Part shown: positions 1-10,679 of the stretch, piece after piece | Position numbering within the stretch: position 1 is the first letter of the stretch | How the letters are laid out: each line of letters starts with the position of its first letter | Assembly: GCA_036924085.1 (NCBI GenBank) | Contig: JAVGWX010000005.1 | Location: forward strand, 99,482,672 to 99,546,671 | Source: Ariolimax columbianus | Lineage: Eukaryota; Mollusca; Gastropoda; Stylommatophora; Arionidae | DNA: 64,000 nt | Direction: 5' to 3' | Notes under the pieces: model-generated | Told to the model about the DNA's origin: nothing | Database searches by the model: none | The model's input: only the letters and a program-made list of their open reading frames with translations | Translations under genes and position numbers: made by a program

Positions 1-340
1 CTTATGATGTTTGAGAGGGCTTTCAGTTGAAGAAAGAAACAATAACACTGTGACATTAGCTTATGATGTTTGCGAGGGCTTTCAGTTGAAGAAAGAAACA
101 ATAACACTGTGACATTAGCTTATGATGTTTGTGAGGGCTTCCAATTGAAGCAAGAAACAATAACACTGTGACATTGGCTTATGATGTTTGAGAGGGCTTC
201 CAGTTGAAGCAAAAAAGAATAACACTGTGACATTAGCTTATGATGTTTGTGAGGGCTTCCAGTTGAAGCAAGAAAGAATAACACTGGGACATTGGCTTAT
301 GATGTTTGCGAGGGCTTCCAGTTGAAGCAAGAAACAGTTG
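1..340. repeat. 59-base tandem repeat, about 5.7 copies, cut by window edge
   Basis: The unit beginning CTTATGATGTTTG restarts at 1, 60, 119, 178, 237 and 296, a constant 59-base period with a few substitutions such as GAGAGGG/GTGAGGG. The first unit begins at the window edge, so the array probably continues to the left. Confidence 0.95.
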
Positions 341-344
341 CTGT

Positions 345-660
345 GGTTCTTGAGCTAAAAGGATGCTTAAAGCCAGATAGACTTTTAAAAATCTTGCTAT
401 GCTGCTGAAGGGAATGCAGAATAAACCCATGGCTAGTTAGCATTTTGGATAAAGACTATTAAATAAATTGCATTGGTGGTCCGCAGACTGCCGAAGTATG
501 GCATTCAATTTGAGTTGAGTATGGAGGGGCATCTCAGAGGATAGAGCATGAGTGTGCACAACCAGTGAGCTACTGGTACCATTAATATACATTTTTGGCC
601 ATTTTATAAGAGAGACTGAGCACCTGTAAGCCTGTCTGGAGTGCAGTCATGTCCATTCTG
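345..660. other. Unassigned intronic or flanking sequence
   Basis: Unique-looking sequence between the 59-base array and a LINE stub. No coding similarity, splice-bounded reading frame or repeat structure was recognised. Confidence 0.5.
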
Positions 661-669
661 CATAATATA

Positions 670-747
670 GCATAACATAACTTAACTTAACGTCTTTATA
701 CTGGTTTAGAAGACCCTGCAGAGTCTGTATACAACCAGTTACAACAT
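670..747 (-). mobile_element. 3' stub of a CR1-like LINE
   Basis: About 75 bases match the 3' end of the LINE family seen at 22945, 24567, 33121 and 40105: AACTTAACGTCTTTATACTGG followed by the CTGCAGAGTCTGTATACAACC block. On the minus strand it ends in repeated TTAAG, the same short tail as the other copies. Only non-coding 3' sequence remains. Confidence 0.75.
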
Positions 748-1090
748 GTCAGTGATAGATTTGATCTAAGCTTATATATGTTCATGACAGATTGGGTCTA
801 TTCATGTGTTTCTAGATAAATTCTATGCTTATGATAGACTAGATCAAAATTGATTTGGTCTATTCTAAAATAACGAATGTCAGTGATATACTGACTATAT
901 ACTCATTTAAGATTGGTCTATTCTATATAATTCATACACAACTCCTGCCATCATTCATATTTCACTCATGTCATCCTATCCTAAAATAACAAATGTCAAT
1001 AATAGATTGAGTCCACTCTAAAATAGAAAATGTTAATGATAGAATGGGTCTACTCTAAATAACAAATAGCAGTGATAGATTGCGTCTGTA
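748..1090. repeat. Imperfect tandem repeat of about 60 bases
   Basis: Degenerate units contain CAGTGATAGATTG-GTCTA followed by CTAAAATAACAAATG, recurring roughly six times with gaps. No coding capacity. Confidence 0.65.
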
Positions 1091-1800
1091 ACAAATGAGA
1101 AATTGGTAAATAGGAAATACATTTCGATAAAATACACAGAAGCATGCCGGCATTTTCTGTTATTGAAAGCTGAAAGTGAATATCGGCTGGGACATTCAGC
1201 AACAACAATAGCAGATGCTCAAAACTAGAGCATCCAGACTAAGCGGTCATGAAACTTATTGAACATTCCCAACACCTTAGCTATTACATTGAGAAAGTCA
1301 AGGCTGTTAGTAAGAAAACTGCATACAATGAAATCCTTACCCTAACCGTTGGGGATTTTTCACATTCAATATTAGAGACCTGATCAGCAGATAACAATAA
1401 CAATGTTATTTCATTATCACTATGACAAACAAATGATTTATAACAAAATTATAAATGAATATTTTTTAGGTCTATCTATCTTCAGTCCACTTGTGTCGTT
1501 AGACATCATGGGGAAGTGTGACCTTTATATCACATTTTTTTGGCAGGTAAAAATCTGCTGGTGACTTGCCAGATCAATCCCAGTATCTGTTACTAACCAT
1601 TAGGTTGGTAGCCCCTGGAATATACAATTGCCTATTTTTAGGACTGGTGGTAGTGTAAGCGTAAATTGGAGCAAGGTAGACCCACAGCATGTCAGGCGCC
1701 ATTTATGCTGCTCTGCTAACTACATAACCAAGACCTGATGTTATAGCCACAGAGTCCCATTTTTGCAACATATTCTCTGTGGGGCGATAATCCTTAGAAT
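1090..1800. other. Unassigned sequence
   Basis: No reading frame with recognisable similarity and no clear repeat. The right-hand part (about 1550-1760, around CAGATCAATCCCAGTATC) could be an old repeat, but no second copy was recognised in the window. Confidence 0.45.
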
Positions 1801-1804
1801 AATT

Positions 1805-2052
1805 TTAGTAAATTTTTAACTTGAATTTTGTCAGAGCAGCGGTCGTTAAGCCTACTCTTTTTGATTTCCAACTGCCATGGGATTTTCAACGTGCGCGCCA
1901 CTACACACAGGTGTCTGATCTCACTACTCAGAGATCAAGAGAAATTTTTACAGGATGATCCACTTGAAAAAATCTTGGTCTCACGGTGATTTAAACCCGC
2001 GACCTCCAGCACCCGAGGCAATTACCTTACCCGAAGACCACTGGGTCCCCCA
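1805..2052 (-). mobile_element. tRNA-derived SINE, family D, copy 1
   Basis: On the minus strand a tRNA-like head has an A-box-like stretch (CAGTGGTCTTCGGGTAAGG) and a B-box-like stretch (GGTCGCGGGTTTAAATC). A body follows with the landmarks CACCTGTGTGTAGTG and CCATGGCAGTTGGAAATC. A second copy in the same orientation at 62150-62398 shares the whole layout. The two internal promoter boxes support RNA polymerase III origin. Confidence 0.75.
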
Positions 2053-2059
2053 TATTATT

Positions 2060-2440
2060 ATGGTAAGAATATAAAAAAATATTTTTTCAAGAATTGCTCA
2101 GTCGGCATTACACATAATAATCTATGTCAATAGGAACACAGAAGATAGTTTATAGGTCTTACATCGATCCAGTTGTCATATGAAAGTGAATCATAGACAG
2201 TCAGTCAATGAGCGAGAAGATCATTACAAGTCACACCAAAAAGATGTATTTTATAGAGGAATGTTGGAATCTCATAGACAAGGAAGAAAACTAACATTTT
2301 TATATACATTAGAAAAATGATGTTATAAGAAGATTAGGGTTGGAGCATTCTGTGACTACAAACAAAATGATGGCAGGAGGACAAACAAAGATAATGAGAA
2401 GAGGGAAAGAGATCAATTTTATAATTATAAAAAGTTCGGT
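2060..2440. other. Unassigned AT-rich sequence
   Basis: No recognised coding or repeat content between SINE D and the LINE fragment at 2440. Confidence 0.45.
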
Positions 2441-2905
2441 TAGGCGGCAGAGGACCGTTGTGTCTGAGGCCACATCCATGGCCCGCTGCTGTGGTGCGGC
2501 TCCAGACCTCGTCCACAACGAAGGGGAAGGCTGCTATCTGCTGAAGCCATACTGTGTGAGGGCAGTCTCTTATGTGTCTCCAATCGGTTGGGAGAAGTCA
2601 GCGGTTGGCGCTGAGGAACGATCTGTGAAGTACCTTGTGGGCCGAGGCTTCATGGTCCAGCTGTTTAATATGACCGAACAAAGAAATTCGGAGACTGTCC
2701 AGTGGTGCCGAGATTGGGTGTGGGTCATTTAGAAGATACTTTCACGTTATGGATGTAGTCGGTCGTGACATCGGCTCAGAAAAGACAGTTCGCTGTCTAG
2801 GATTTCTTGAGAGCACTGCAGTGCAGAATTGTCTGTGCTGAACAGAACAAGGTCATCAGTGTAAGCGAGATCATTAATGATTGACTGGTCGATATTGATA
2901 CTCTC
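2440..2905 (-). pseudogene. Decayed LINE reverse-transcriptase fragment
   Basis: Read on the minus strand, 2770-2900 encodes INDLAYTDDLVLFST, the YxDD catalytic box of reverse transcriptase with its usual hydrophobic flanks, followed by LDSELSFLSRCHD in the order usual for LINE polymerases. Downstream to about 2440 the frame is broken by stops. The LINE clade cannot be set from this piece. It lies in the same sense as the kinesin gene. Confidence 0.7.
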
Positions 2906-2945
2906 TTAGTGTCTTAGTGCGCGCTGAGGCGGTCAAGAACCCAGT

Positions 2946-2952
2946 ATATATA

Positions 2953-2988
<36 letters not shown>

Positions 2989-3053
2989 TGTATGTATGTA
3001 TGTATGTATGTATGTATGTATGTATGTATGTATGTATGTATGTATGTATGTAT
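2946..3053. repeat. (TA)n followed by (TATG)n microsatellite
   Basis: About 16 bases of TA dinucleotide run into roughly 23 TATG tetranucleotides without interruption. The long open frames across it are artefacts of the repeat. Confidence 0.98.
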
Positions 3054-3289
3054 TATATACAAACACAATTAGGATAGATAAATAACAGAAAGAACAAACA
3101 AACACAAAAAATAGGAACGCACACAAGACACAGATTACAAGTATGCCATAAACACATTCATCTTAAAAGGTATAACCAAATGTTTGGCAGTGGAAGGTGT
3201 GTGGGGGGTATAGCAAAAATAATTTTAACATTTATTTTAAAATATCTTGTACAATTTTATTCCATAATGATATCAGGAAACACTTTTCA

Positions 3290-3610
3290 AAGAAAATGTC
3301 AGCAAATAATTGTTCTACCAAAAGCCAGTAATTATTTTCATTGAACAATAACAAATATTGTTTCTAGAAATCTTAAGGAATTATTTTCATTGAACAAGAG
3401 AAAATATTTTTCTTAGGGAATTATTTTAATTGAGCAATAAATATTTTTCTTAGTTATCATACAGAATTATTTTCATTGAACAATAACAAATAATTATTTT
3501 CCATTCAACAATAACAGATATTTTGCCTTCAAATCTTTAGGAACAAATTTTCATAGACCAATAAAGACATTTTCCTTAAAAATCTTCAGGTAATGTGTTC
3601 TCCCTAGAAA
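3290..3610. repeat. Imperfect AT-rich tandem repeat of about 55 bases
   Basis: GGAATTATTTTCATTGAACAA followed by TAACAAATATTTT recurs about six times with indels. No coding content. Confidence 0.65.
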
Positions 3611-4120
3611 ACTGAAGAAATTCTGTTAAATAGAAACTTCTAATTCACTTTAGAATTAGTGCAATATTGAATTTAGAACCAAAATATCGGAAACAATGCT
3701 ATGACGCTATGAAAGTAAAACAAGCTACGCATGTCAATACAATGCTAGCCTATGCATAATGTAATAGAAACAAGTGAGATGTAGACTATTTAGCAGTTAA
3801 ATGAATGCTTTCTATTGAAATAAGTAACTTTCATATAGAAAAATAAAGCAATCTTCACACAGATCAGACATAGGCTAGTATTCTTACTTTCATTATATAA
3901 TGCATTCAACAATCTAAGTTCACTTTCACTAAACAAATCATCAATATTATATAAATCACATTTAATAGTACTAAATACTACTATATATAACAAAATGTAA
4001 CATTTGGTACCATAATAAGCAATTAATTTTATTAACGCTGCTCAGCATATATAACATCCATTGATCTAAGTTCTGAGCAGCTGGCTCTGTAGCTGATTTA
4101 ATGATGAATTCAAGAAAGGC
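3610..4120. other. Unassigned AT-rich sequence
   Basis: No recognisable gene, element or clean repeat. Confidence 0.4.
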
Positions 4121-4172
4121 CATTGTAATTAATGATATGTATATCACATAATATATATCATTAATTACAATG
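4121..4172. repeat. Perfect 18-base inverted repeat (hairpin)
   Basis: CATTGTAATTAATGATAT at 4121-4138 is followed after 16 bases by its exact reverse complement at 4155-4172. The spacer is also TA-rich and could extend the stem. It may be the relic of a small palindromic element; no target duplication was identified. Confidence 0.9.
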
Positions 4173-4179
4173 ACCCAAA

Positions 4180-4730
4180 TCCTCTTGCCAAGGAAAAGAA
4201 GTCAATGCCTGGCTTCAAAGCTACAAAAAAAAAAGCTAACAGTCTTGTTAGGGACTACTGTAGCTGATGATTGTAAGTTAAGCATAAGATGAGATGATCT
4301 ATCATTCTGACAATGCAAGACACATAAAGAATGTTGCAAAATCTATCCTCCCTGTTTAATACAAATCAAACAAAATAGCTAGGATGACTGAATAATTTTA
4401 ACAGAATGGTTTACTAAATATTTTAAGCCTACAGTCAGAGGTTGCTGTTTGTAGTAGAAAATGCCAATCAAGATGTTGTTACTTCTCGTCAATGCACTTT
4501 GTAACCCATGAGCTTTGATGAAATTTTTGTAGTCTCCCTATCTCCTAATACCACATCTATACATCAGCCGATGGACCAAGGATTAATTGCATCCAGCTTA
4601 TTATTTAAGGTGAACATTTGTAAATGCTGTAACTGCTTTAGATAGTGATACATCTAAAGGGCTAAACAGAATAAATTCACAATTTTATGAAAGGACTTTA
4701 ATATTATAGTAGTAAAAGAAAATATTAGAG
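4180..4730. other. Unassigned AT-rich sequence
   Basis: Contains an A9 run and scattered short frames but no recognised gene or repeat. Confidence 0.4.
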
Positions 4731-4734
4731 ATTC

Positions 4735-5130
4735 ATTACGAAGTTACCCCGTGAGAGCTGGAAAGACGTGTCCTTGGGATCTCGATCAGAGATAGAATCC
4801 ACAATATTGAAATAAGAGAATGTACTCTATTTCGAGATGTCGCGGAGGCTGCGTTGTCTCGCAAATACCACTGGGCTGGCCACGTGCTGCGCATGCCAGA
4901 TAACAGATGGACACTCATAACAACATTTTGATGGCCATGTGATTATACATGACCACGCAGCTGCCCACCCATACGATGGCAAAATGGTCTGCTGAGAGAC
5001 CTAGGTCCGAAATGGTACGACATGGCGAAAGATCGGACTGCATACAGGACATTGTTGGCTACCTAGCATATGGCACACCCGCCAGACTGAAGTCAAGTAT
5101 ATTGTATTGTATTGTATTGTATGAGATTCA
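4735..5130 (+). pseudogene. 3' end of a LINE (C-terminal ORF2 region) with ATTGT tail
   Basis: The plus strand encodes a degraded LINE C-terminus: a block like RDVAEAALSRKYHWAGHVLR, then a PDNRWT-like block and a PPIRW-like block, in the order typical of RTE/jockey-type ORF2 ends. Frame breaks occur near 4920. It ends in about four ATTGT pentamers (5100-5120), which fits a LINE whose 3' end is a short simple repeat rather than poly(A). Confidence 0.75.
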
Positions 5131-5139
5131 TTGGAATTA

Positions 5140-5375
5140 CTGGGGATGGCGTGTGCTAGTGGTTAAGTAACACGGCTCACAATATGAAAGTGCTGGGTTT
5201 GCTCCCCATCACAGCACCGGCCATTACTTCGGGGAAGCAAACCCTTTGAAAATGCAGAAGGAAGCAGGCCCTTACAAAATAATCCATGCATGCCTAATTC
5301 CAATAAACTGGGCCGACAGTCGCAAAATAAAAATACAGTGCAATGCACACGACCTAGAGGAATAGAGAAATAACG
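5140..5375 (+). mobile_element. tRNA-derived SINE, family A, copy 1
   Basis: The head has an A-box (TGCTAGTGGTTAAG) and a degenerate B-box (GGGTTTGCTCCCC, against GGTTCGATCCC in the copy at 56370). Then come CAGCACCGGCCATTAC, GGAAGCAAACCC and the GCAAAATAAAAA block shared by all family A copies. Part of the central core around 5290 is deleted or diverged. It lies just past the LINE tail at 5120. Confidence 0.85.
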
Positions 5376-5379
5376 CCAA

Positions 5380-5790
5380 CGCCAAATAAAAAAAAATTGG
5401 AAGTAGTGAAAGAATCCACAAAGAAGGGTGCTTGGAAGAAGTTAATCTATGCCACTATGGACAACTTTGAAGGTTTAGAGACATCTATGGAAGTCAGTAC
5501 AAATGTTTCCCAGATGGCAAAGTAATTTGGAACTGGAAGTGGAGTCTAAATATGTTCGGGAATGAATTTAAATCTCGTTTACCGCCAACAAAGATTTGCT
5601 TTTGTTAGAGGAATAAAGGTTGGAACTTGAGATTGAGTCTACAGCTAATGATAATGATTCAGTTACCTTTTTAGAAATGTCTACAAAAGCATTACAAGAA
5701 TACACTGAGAAAGGTTTAGCAGGTTTTCAGAAAAATGACTCAAACTTTGATAAAAGTATGTTAAACAGCATAAATTCTTATAATTTTTCA
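5380..5790 (+). other. Unrecognised sequence with a broken coding-like frame
   Basis: A plus-strand frame reads LELEIESTANDNDSVTFLEM from 5618 and continues with acidic and lysine-rich residues to about 5790, where it runs into a SINE. A similar phrase (LELEVESKYVRE) occurs just upstream at 5530 in a broken frame. The composition looks protein-like rather than random, but no family was recognised. It may be a fragment of a processed pseudogene or of a DNA transposon. Confidence 0.35.
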
Positions 5791-5960
5791 TTTTTTTTTC
5801 GTTCCTCTTATTTCTCTAATACCCAAGGCGGTGTGTGTTGCACTGTGGTTTTTATTTTGTGCCTGTTGGTCCAGTGCATCTGACTTCAGCATGCATTTTA
5901 TGTAAGGGTCTGCTTCCTCCTGCATTTTGTAAGTGTTTGCTTCCCCGGATGCTTTCAGCA
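5790..5960 (-). mobile_element. SINE family A, copy 2, 5'-truncated
   Basis: The reverse complement shows the family A core (TGAAGTCAGATGCACTGGAC, then GGCACAAAATAAAAACCACA) and 3' part (GCACACACCGCCTTGGG), ending in an A-rich tail seen here as T10. The tRNA head is missing, as expected of target-primed reverse transcription. Confidence 0.85.
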
Positions 5961-6290
5961 AATGGTTCAGTCATTCCTCTCTGAAGTTGTTTTAAAGTAT
6001 TTGTTTTGCAGTCTGCATGTTTTGCTAGTCTGTCTGCTTTCTCGTTGCTTGATATGTCTATTTTCTGAGAATCCACTGGACCATAACTTTGATGAGTTGT
6101 TTTTGTGTGCATCATGATGATTGTTTGACCCAGCTATATAACTTCTTTGTAGTTAGGTTGCAGGTATGTTTCTCGTACTTGTAGTATTACTCTTCAATCA
6201 GTGAAGACTACAATACTGGGTGATCTTTGCTTTCCTTGTTGAACCAACTTTAATGCCTGGGTGGTATTTAAAAAAAAATAATTTATATAA
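5960..6290 (-). pseudogene. LINE RNase H fragment
   Basis: The minus strand encodes an RNase H-like end: DISSNEKADRLAKHA, matching the conserved GNEKADRLAK block after the catalytic histidine. Further upstream on that strand is an RSPSIVVFTD-like stretch. Downstream comes TLKQLQRGMTEPFAES, also present at 11180 in a plus-strand relative. Stops and frameshifts are frequent. The SINE A copy adjoins its 3' side. Confidence 0.75.
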
Positions 6291-6299
6291 GCCCAGTAC

Positions 6300-6605
6300 T
6301 AGTTCGTCATCCAACTCTCCAATATCAAGACATATAACATTTGTTATAGACTCAGTTGATGAATATCCACTATCTCCTTTATCCTTCCTTCAACAATAAA
6401 CTTCATTTTAAAAAGAACATGTCAGTCCCCATAAGCAAAAGACACTAATATTTAGAAATCGTTGTTCCATCAATATTGTTTCTTTAGACTTAGTGATTTA
6501 CTGCACTTAATAAATTATGGTGTAAGCATTGAGTTAGTCTTCCACGTGCATTGAAATGTGGAAAAAAGGCAGTAAATATCTCGAGATAGAGCAATTTTTA
6601 AATTG
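6300..6605. other. Unassigned sequence
   Basis: No recognised gene or repeat between the two LINE fragments. Confidence 0.4.
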
Positions 6606-6609
6606 ATGG

Positions 6610-7115
6610 CAGTGGTTAAGAACCAATTTTAATTGACCCGCTCCTGAACAAGGTGGTTGGTCTTGTGTGGGTACCAACTCTGTTTCCACTCGTTGCGGTC
6701 GCAGGCACGAGTTGACCAGTGGATGAGCAGTTTATTCAATTAAGGGTCGCGAATGTTCCTGTTCTTCTCTTTTGAGTCTTGCCATCTGGTGGGAGGTCAA
6801 CCGCAAAGTCTCTTCTTTTCCAGAGGATGACATATAGCAGTTCTGGAACTCCAGGCTTGTTTCTCCTTCTTTTGATGTGGCTAGCCCATCCATATTTTGA
6901 ATGGTTTATATTCTGCTGAATGTCTGACTTGTGACATTCTTCAGATGTTGCTGTTGTGAAGACCCCTCTGTTGCTGTTGCCTGATTGTCAGTCCTACATG
7001 ATGGCGTTCAATATCTGTAATTGGTTCTCTAGTGCTTTTGTTAGTGGTCATGTTTCACTGCCGTAACACAGTGCCGGTAAGACAGTTTGGTCCAGCACCA
7101 AACCCACTATAATAA
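6610..7115 (-). pseudogene. Decayed LINE ORF2 C-terminus (RTE/jockey-like)
   Basis: On the minus strand, in order: VLDQTVLPALCYGSET (the usual end of the polymerase domain), KSDIQQNINHSKYGWASHIKR-like sequence, and a final basic stretch with FAVDLPPDGKTQKRR, all typical of the last 150 residues of RTE-type ORF2. Several stops are present. Confidence 0.7.
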
Positions 7116-7540
7116 CGGGTATGTCTGTAGTTCCCAATGCACTTAATTTGATTTACAGGTGTACATTTTATGATACTCCTGTAGGACCCTTACTAAATAA
7201 GATAGAACAGGATCACTGCACCCTACTACATGGTGTATAGGATGACTTTATAGGGTTGATTTGAGTCTAGTAACCTCATCACTTAAAACAGATCTGCTAC
7301 ATAAATCAAGAGCACAAAAATATTTTGAAAGCATGCTTCCTGAATGTAAGTCAACTGTAGTTGTGGCCCTCATGCTCTTATTGAAGTTGGCAAGTTGATA
7401 TGATTTTTTTCAAAAAACAGTTTTTCTTCCTTGTGTAAGTTTTTGATTGGTATGAAGTTTTTGATTGGTCTGGTTTACAGGTTTTAATTTGTGTACAGAA
7501 ATTTTGTGTAATTTTAATTAATGATCAGTATTTTTTGTAA
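7115..7540. other. Unassigned AT-rich sequence
   Basis: No recognised gene. Short repeated phrases (TTTTTGATTGGTATGAAG) lead into the 77-base array. Confidence 0.4.
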
Positions 7541-7544
7541 CCTT

Positions 7545-7800
7545 CACCTAATTTATTGATTGTGCAATCTTGACCTAATGTCTTGATTGGAAACTATACT
7601 TATTCATTTCACTACAACCTTGACCTAATCTATTGATTGTGCAATCTTGACCTAATGTCTTGATTGGAAACTATACTTATTCATTTGATTACAACATTGA
7701 CCTAATCTATTGATTGTGCAATCTTGACCTAATTTCTTGATTGGAAACTATACTTATTCATTTCATTACAACGATGACCTAATCTTTTGATTTCAACCAT
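7545..7800. repeat. 77-base tandem repeat, about 3 copies
   Basis: Units start with ATTGATTGTGCAATCTTGACC and include GGAAACTATACTTATTCATT. The start-to-start spacing is 77 bases for the first three; the last unit is degraded. Confidence 0.85.
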
Positions 7801-7814
7801 AATCTAATCTCTCA

Positions 7815-8190
7815 AATGCATGAAGAAGAGGGATCAAGATGCTGAGCAGCGCATGAGCTGCAATGGTCAGTGACCCATAGCTGACTGCTAGCGTCAGGGC
7901 CAGCGAACCATAGCTGCCAAGACCCTTCTACACCTCCACGTGGTGATCCTGGATAACAGGCTGCAGTAAGGCAGACTGGCTAAGGAGAAGGGATCGAAGA
8001 GGGAATGCTAACCCGGTACTCAAAAAATGCTTGCTGAAGTCGGATGTGTTGGACCGAAAGGTGCAAATATCGCAGCCAAGCTGTAAACAACGACACAACG
8101 CATTCCGTTCTCTGGACTACATTCTGCTACTAACCCTTTCAGGGTTTGGTAGCGGAAGATTGAGAACGAAAGAAGAAGAAGAAGAAATGC
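7815..8190 (+). mobile_element. SINE-like element family B, long copy 1, with (GAA)n tail
   Basis: About 375 bases closely match the element at 44775-45175. Landmarks in order: GATGCTGAGCAG, GTCAGGGCCAG, GTGATCCTGGAT, GACTGGCTAAG, the core GAAGTCGGATGTGTTGGACC, GGTTTGGTAGCGG and a terminal (GAA)n at 8169-8187. The core is shared with SINE family A, so these look like separate SINEs built around one central domain. The (GAA)n tail resembles that of the LINE at 18075-21474. Confidence 0.8.
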
Positions 8191-8199
8191 ATGAAGAAG

Positions 8200-9175
8200 C
8201 TAAGTATTTCACAGCTGACTGAACAAAGCCCAAGATACCACATCTACATATCACACAGATCTTATATTTATCAACAAGGCATAAAGATTGGGAATAATTT
8301 TTAAAAAATCATTGATGTATTACATGTTTTATACACTCTCTAATGTTGATTCCTACCTCTCTCTAGCCTCTCTTTTTTCCTTTTGTTTATCTTCATCGCC
8401 TTTTCCTTTATGCTTGCTACTGTAAACAGCAATTGTGAGGAGCAAATGAAATAATAACACAATAAAAAAAACGCTGCATGCTGCAAAATAACGAAACCAA
8501 TATATATAACAGGATTTACAGTACATAACAACTACAAACAAGCCAAATTTCACCAATGAGAGCACACCAAATAATGTCACCAACAAGAGCATACCAAATA
8601 ATGTCTCCAATGACAACACATAAAATATGGCTTGATCACAGCCTACTGTAGATACAGGCCTTCTGAATCACAGAGAAATCACTTTGAAACGGCACATTCC
8701 AAGGCTGACTAAATAACTTAACTTGCATGTGTCAGCTATCAGTGCAACTATAATAGCGTGTTCGGGAATATAAGATGGATAGGCAGTTGGTTTCAGAGCA
8801 GAATTCTGTGAAAAGATAACTCTCATCAGTGATTTGTTGTGTTTTGTACCATGACTTTGTTTTATTTCTCTGTGTGAAGCATGTATTGATTATAAATCTT
8901 GACACAATATGTAGTCGGTGTTGCAATGTATGGTTTCAAAGGGATTTTCCTGGTGAGTCAGACGACCTATCTAAAGTAGGCCATGGCTTGATGCCATATA
9001 AACTAGAGCAGGGATTCCCCCTTTTGTGTTCTACATAACATCAATATTACATTACTTACAAATACTGTATGAATAAAATCAGTATCTTAGACATTACAGA
9101 TTGTGGTCATAAAGGATTAAGTCTTGCAACTTCAATATGGTTTTTTTTTTTTTTTAGCTTTATGAGATCTGGTGA
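8200..9175. other. Unassigned intronic-type sequence
   Basis: Contains a short two-copy repeat (CACCAA-GAGCATACCAAATAATGTC, 8550-8610) and AT-rich stretches. The small frames here show no conserved domain or paired splice sites. Confidence 0.4.
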
Positions 9176-9179
9176 CCAA

Positions 9180-9265
9180 AGGTAACGGTAGTCCCAAGAC
9201 AGTTACTGCTGTAGGGATGAAGTGTTATATATTTCATTATGCTAGGACTTCAGATATGTGAGTGG
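9180..9265 (-). mobile_element. SINE family F fragment
   Basis: The plus strand reads GGTAGTCCCAAGACAG, ACTGCTGTAGGGATGAAGTG and a CATTATGCTAGG-like end, the same order as in the family F copies at 35095, 56705 and 59010. Only about 85 bases remain. Confidence 0.6.
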
Positions 9266-9382
9266 AGATGACAAGATGTAAAGGTAGGCACATAACAGAT
9301 GCTGATGTTGGAGAGTAAGTGTTTGAGACTATATTATACATGATACAATTATATTGCAAAAGTCAATATTGATAAACTATAT

Positions 9383-9545
9383 GGCTTAGCTTGGCTTTGT
9401 TCGTTCTCAATCTCCCGCTACCAAACCCCGAAAAGGACTTAAGTCGCAGAATGTAGTCCAGAGAGTGGAATGTGTTGTGTTGTAGTTTACAGTCTGACTG
9501 TGATACTTGCACCTGTCGGTCCAACACATCCGACTTCAGCAAGTG
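9383..9545 (-). mobile_element. SINE family B, 3' half
   Basis: The reverse complement carries the core GAAGTCGGATGTGTTGGACC, then ACTACATTCTGCGAC, GGGTTTGGTAGCGGGAG and ATTGAGAACGAA. It is truncated at the 5' side just before the core. Confidence 0.85.
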
Positions 9546-9554
9546 ATAAGTATT

Positions 9555-9960
9555 ATCTTATTACAAAAAGTTTATGTTCCAACAACATGCTACCAAACAT
9601 TTATGAATAGATAAACAATATTTGCTCCATTTAAAATTGAAAGATTTTCCACTTAAATCAATTATTAAAGTATAAATATTTCCAAATTAAAATCAATTAT
9701 CCCTTAAATCAACATTTTCAAATTTAGATTAATATTTTCAACCTAAATCAAAGATCACTAAAATCAATAATTTCAACCTAAATAAAATATCAATATTTTC
9801 AACCTAAACCAATGATCAATTAATAAATAATTTAAACCTAAATCAAAGATTATTACATCAGTATTTTAAACCTATATCAATGATTACTAAATAAATATAT
9901 TAAAACTTAAATCAATCATTTTAAACTTAAATCAATATTTTTCAGCAGTATCTCAAACCA
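9555..9960. repeat. AT-rich imperfect repeat (about 25-base units)
   Basis: Phrases such as TTTTCAACCTAAATCAA and ATCAATNATT recur more than ten times with irregular spacing. It is a degenerate minisatellite with no coding content. Confidence 0.6.
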
Positions 9961-10586
9961 AATATACACTAACATAAGCCTTACAAGAGATTGCCAACAT
10001 ACTAAAACTATGCACAAACAGAAAAGTGCAGCAGTGAGTCTCACTGTCAAATAAATATATAGATGAAAACAATACAAAATTAACAACAATATTTAGCCAC
10101 AACAATAAAATAAAATTTGTGACAATAGGTAATACAATGACAAAATGTCACTGTCAAAAAAATATAAACATAAACAAAAATTGAAATAAACTCAAAGATG
10201 ATTCAAAGCTAACACCTTACAAGCTATTTTATACATAAGCAAACAACAAATACAGCAGACAATGAAATTCCAACTCAAATGTGTTTAAAAAAAAATTGTT
10301 CTGCATAAAAAAAATGTATGGGTAGAACCAAAAACAATTTTAGCTTTATGGCATTAGAAAAGTAGTAAATGTCAGCAATTTTAGAAAATAGAAGTGGTAG
10401 ATGTTTGGAGTCCACACATCCTCCTGAGCCCATGGTGTGCTCAAAAGGTAAGAAATTTACACATAATGTGGTATATAATTGAGAGGTTAACCAATTGAAA
10501 ATATTTTGAAACATAGTTTGAAATGGAATTTTATTGTGCTATGATAATTTGGCAAACAAATGACAAACTGGCCAGTCAAAGCATAC
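9960..10586. other. Intron downstream of exon J, AT-rich
   Basis: No exon that could follow exon J (phase 2, expected to encode a KYDLLVWFEI-like block) was found here. The following kinesin exon probably lies left of the window. Confidence 0.5.
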
Positions 10587-10676
10587 CTGGATGGAGTGAT
10601 GATTCCATATTTTGGCGAGGGAACTGGTTTAGATACTGGCATGGTTGGGAAGCTTCGGCTGGGAGGAGGTCGCACA
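10587..10676 (-). CDS. unc-104: KIF1-type kinesin, exon J (last visible exon)
   Basis: This 90-base exon reads VRPPPSRSFPTMPVSKPVPS and continues KYGIITPS. It matches the KIF1 tail segment in which a proline/arginine stretch is followed by MPLSKPVPATK. The acceptor is ACATCCACAG before TGTGCG; the donor is CCAG/GTATGC. It begins after two bases (TA from exon I plus T gives Y) and ends with AG in phase 2. In vertebrate KIF1A/B the next exon leads into KYDLLV-FEI; it is not in the window. Confidence 0.9.
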
Positions 10677-10679
10677 CTG

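Noticed and set aside
1..340. CRISPR-like array
   Set aside because: The 59-base units are directly tandem without unique spacers, and the context is an animal intron. The same applies to all other arrays in the window.
9930..9990. A VYIWFEI-like reading on the minus strand, considered as the next kinesin exon (expected KYDLLVWFEI)
   Set aside because: Only a few residues match, there is no suitable acceptor in phase 2, and the surroundings are a degenerate AT-rich repeat.
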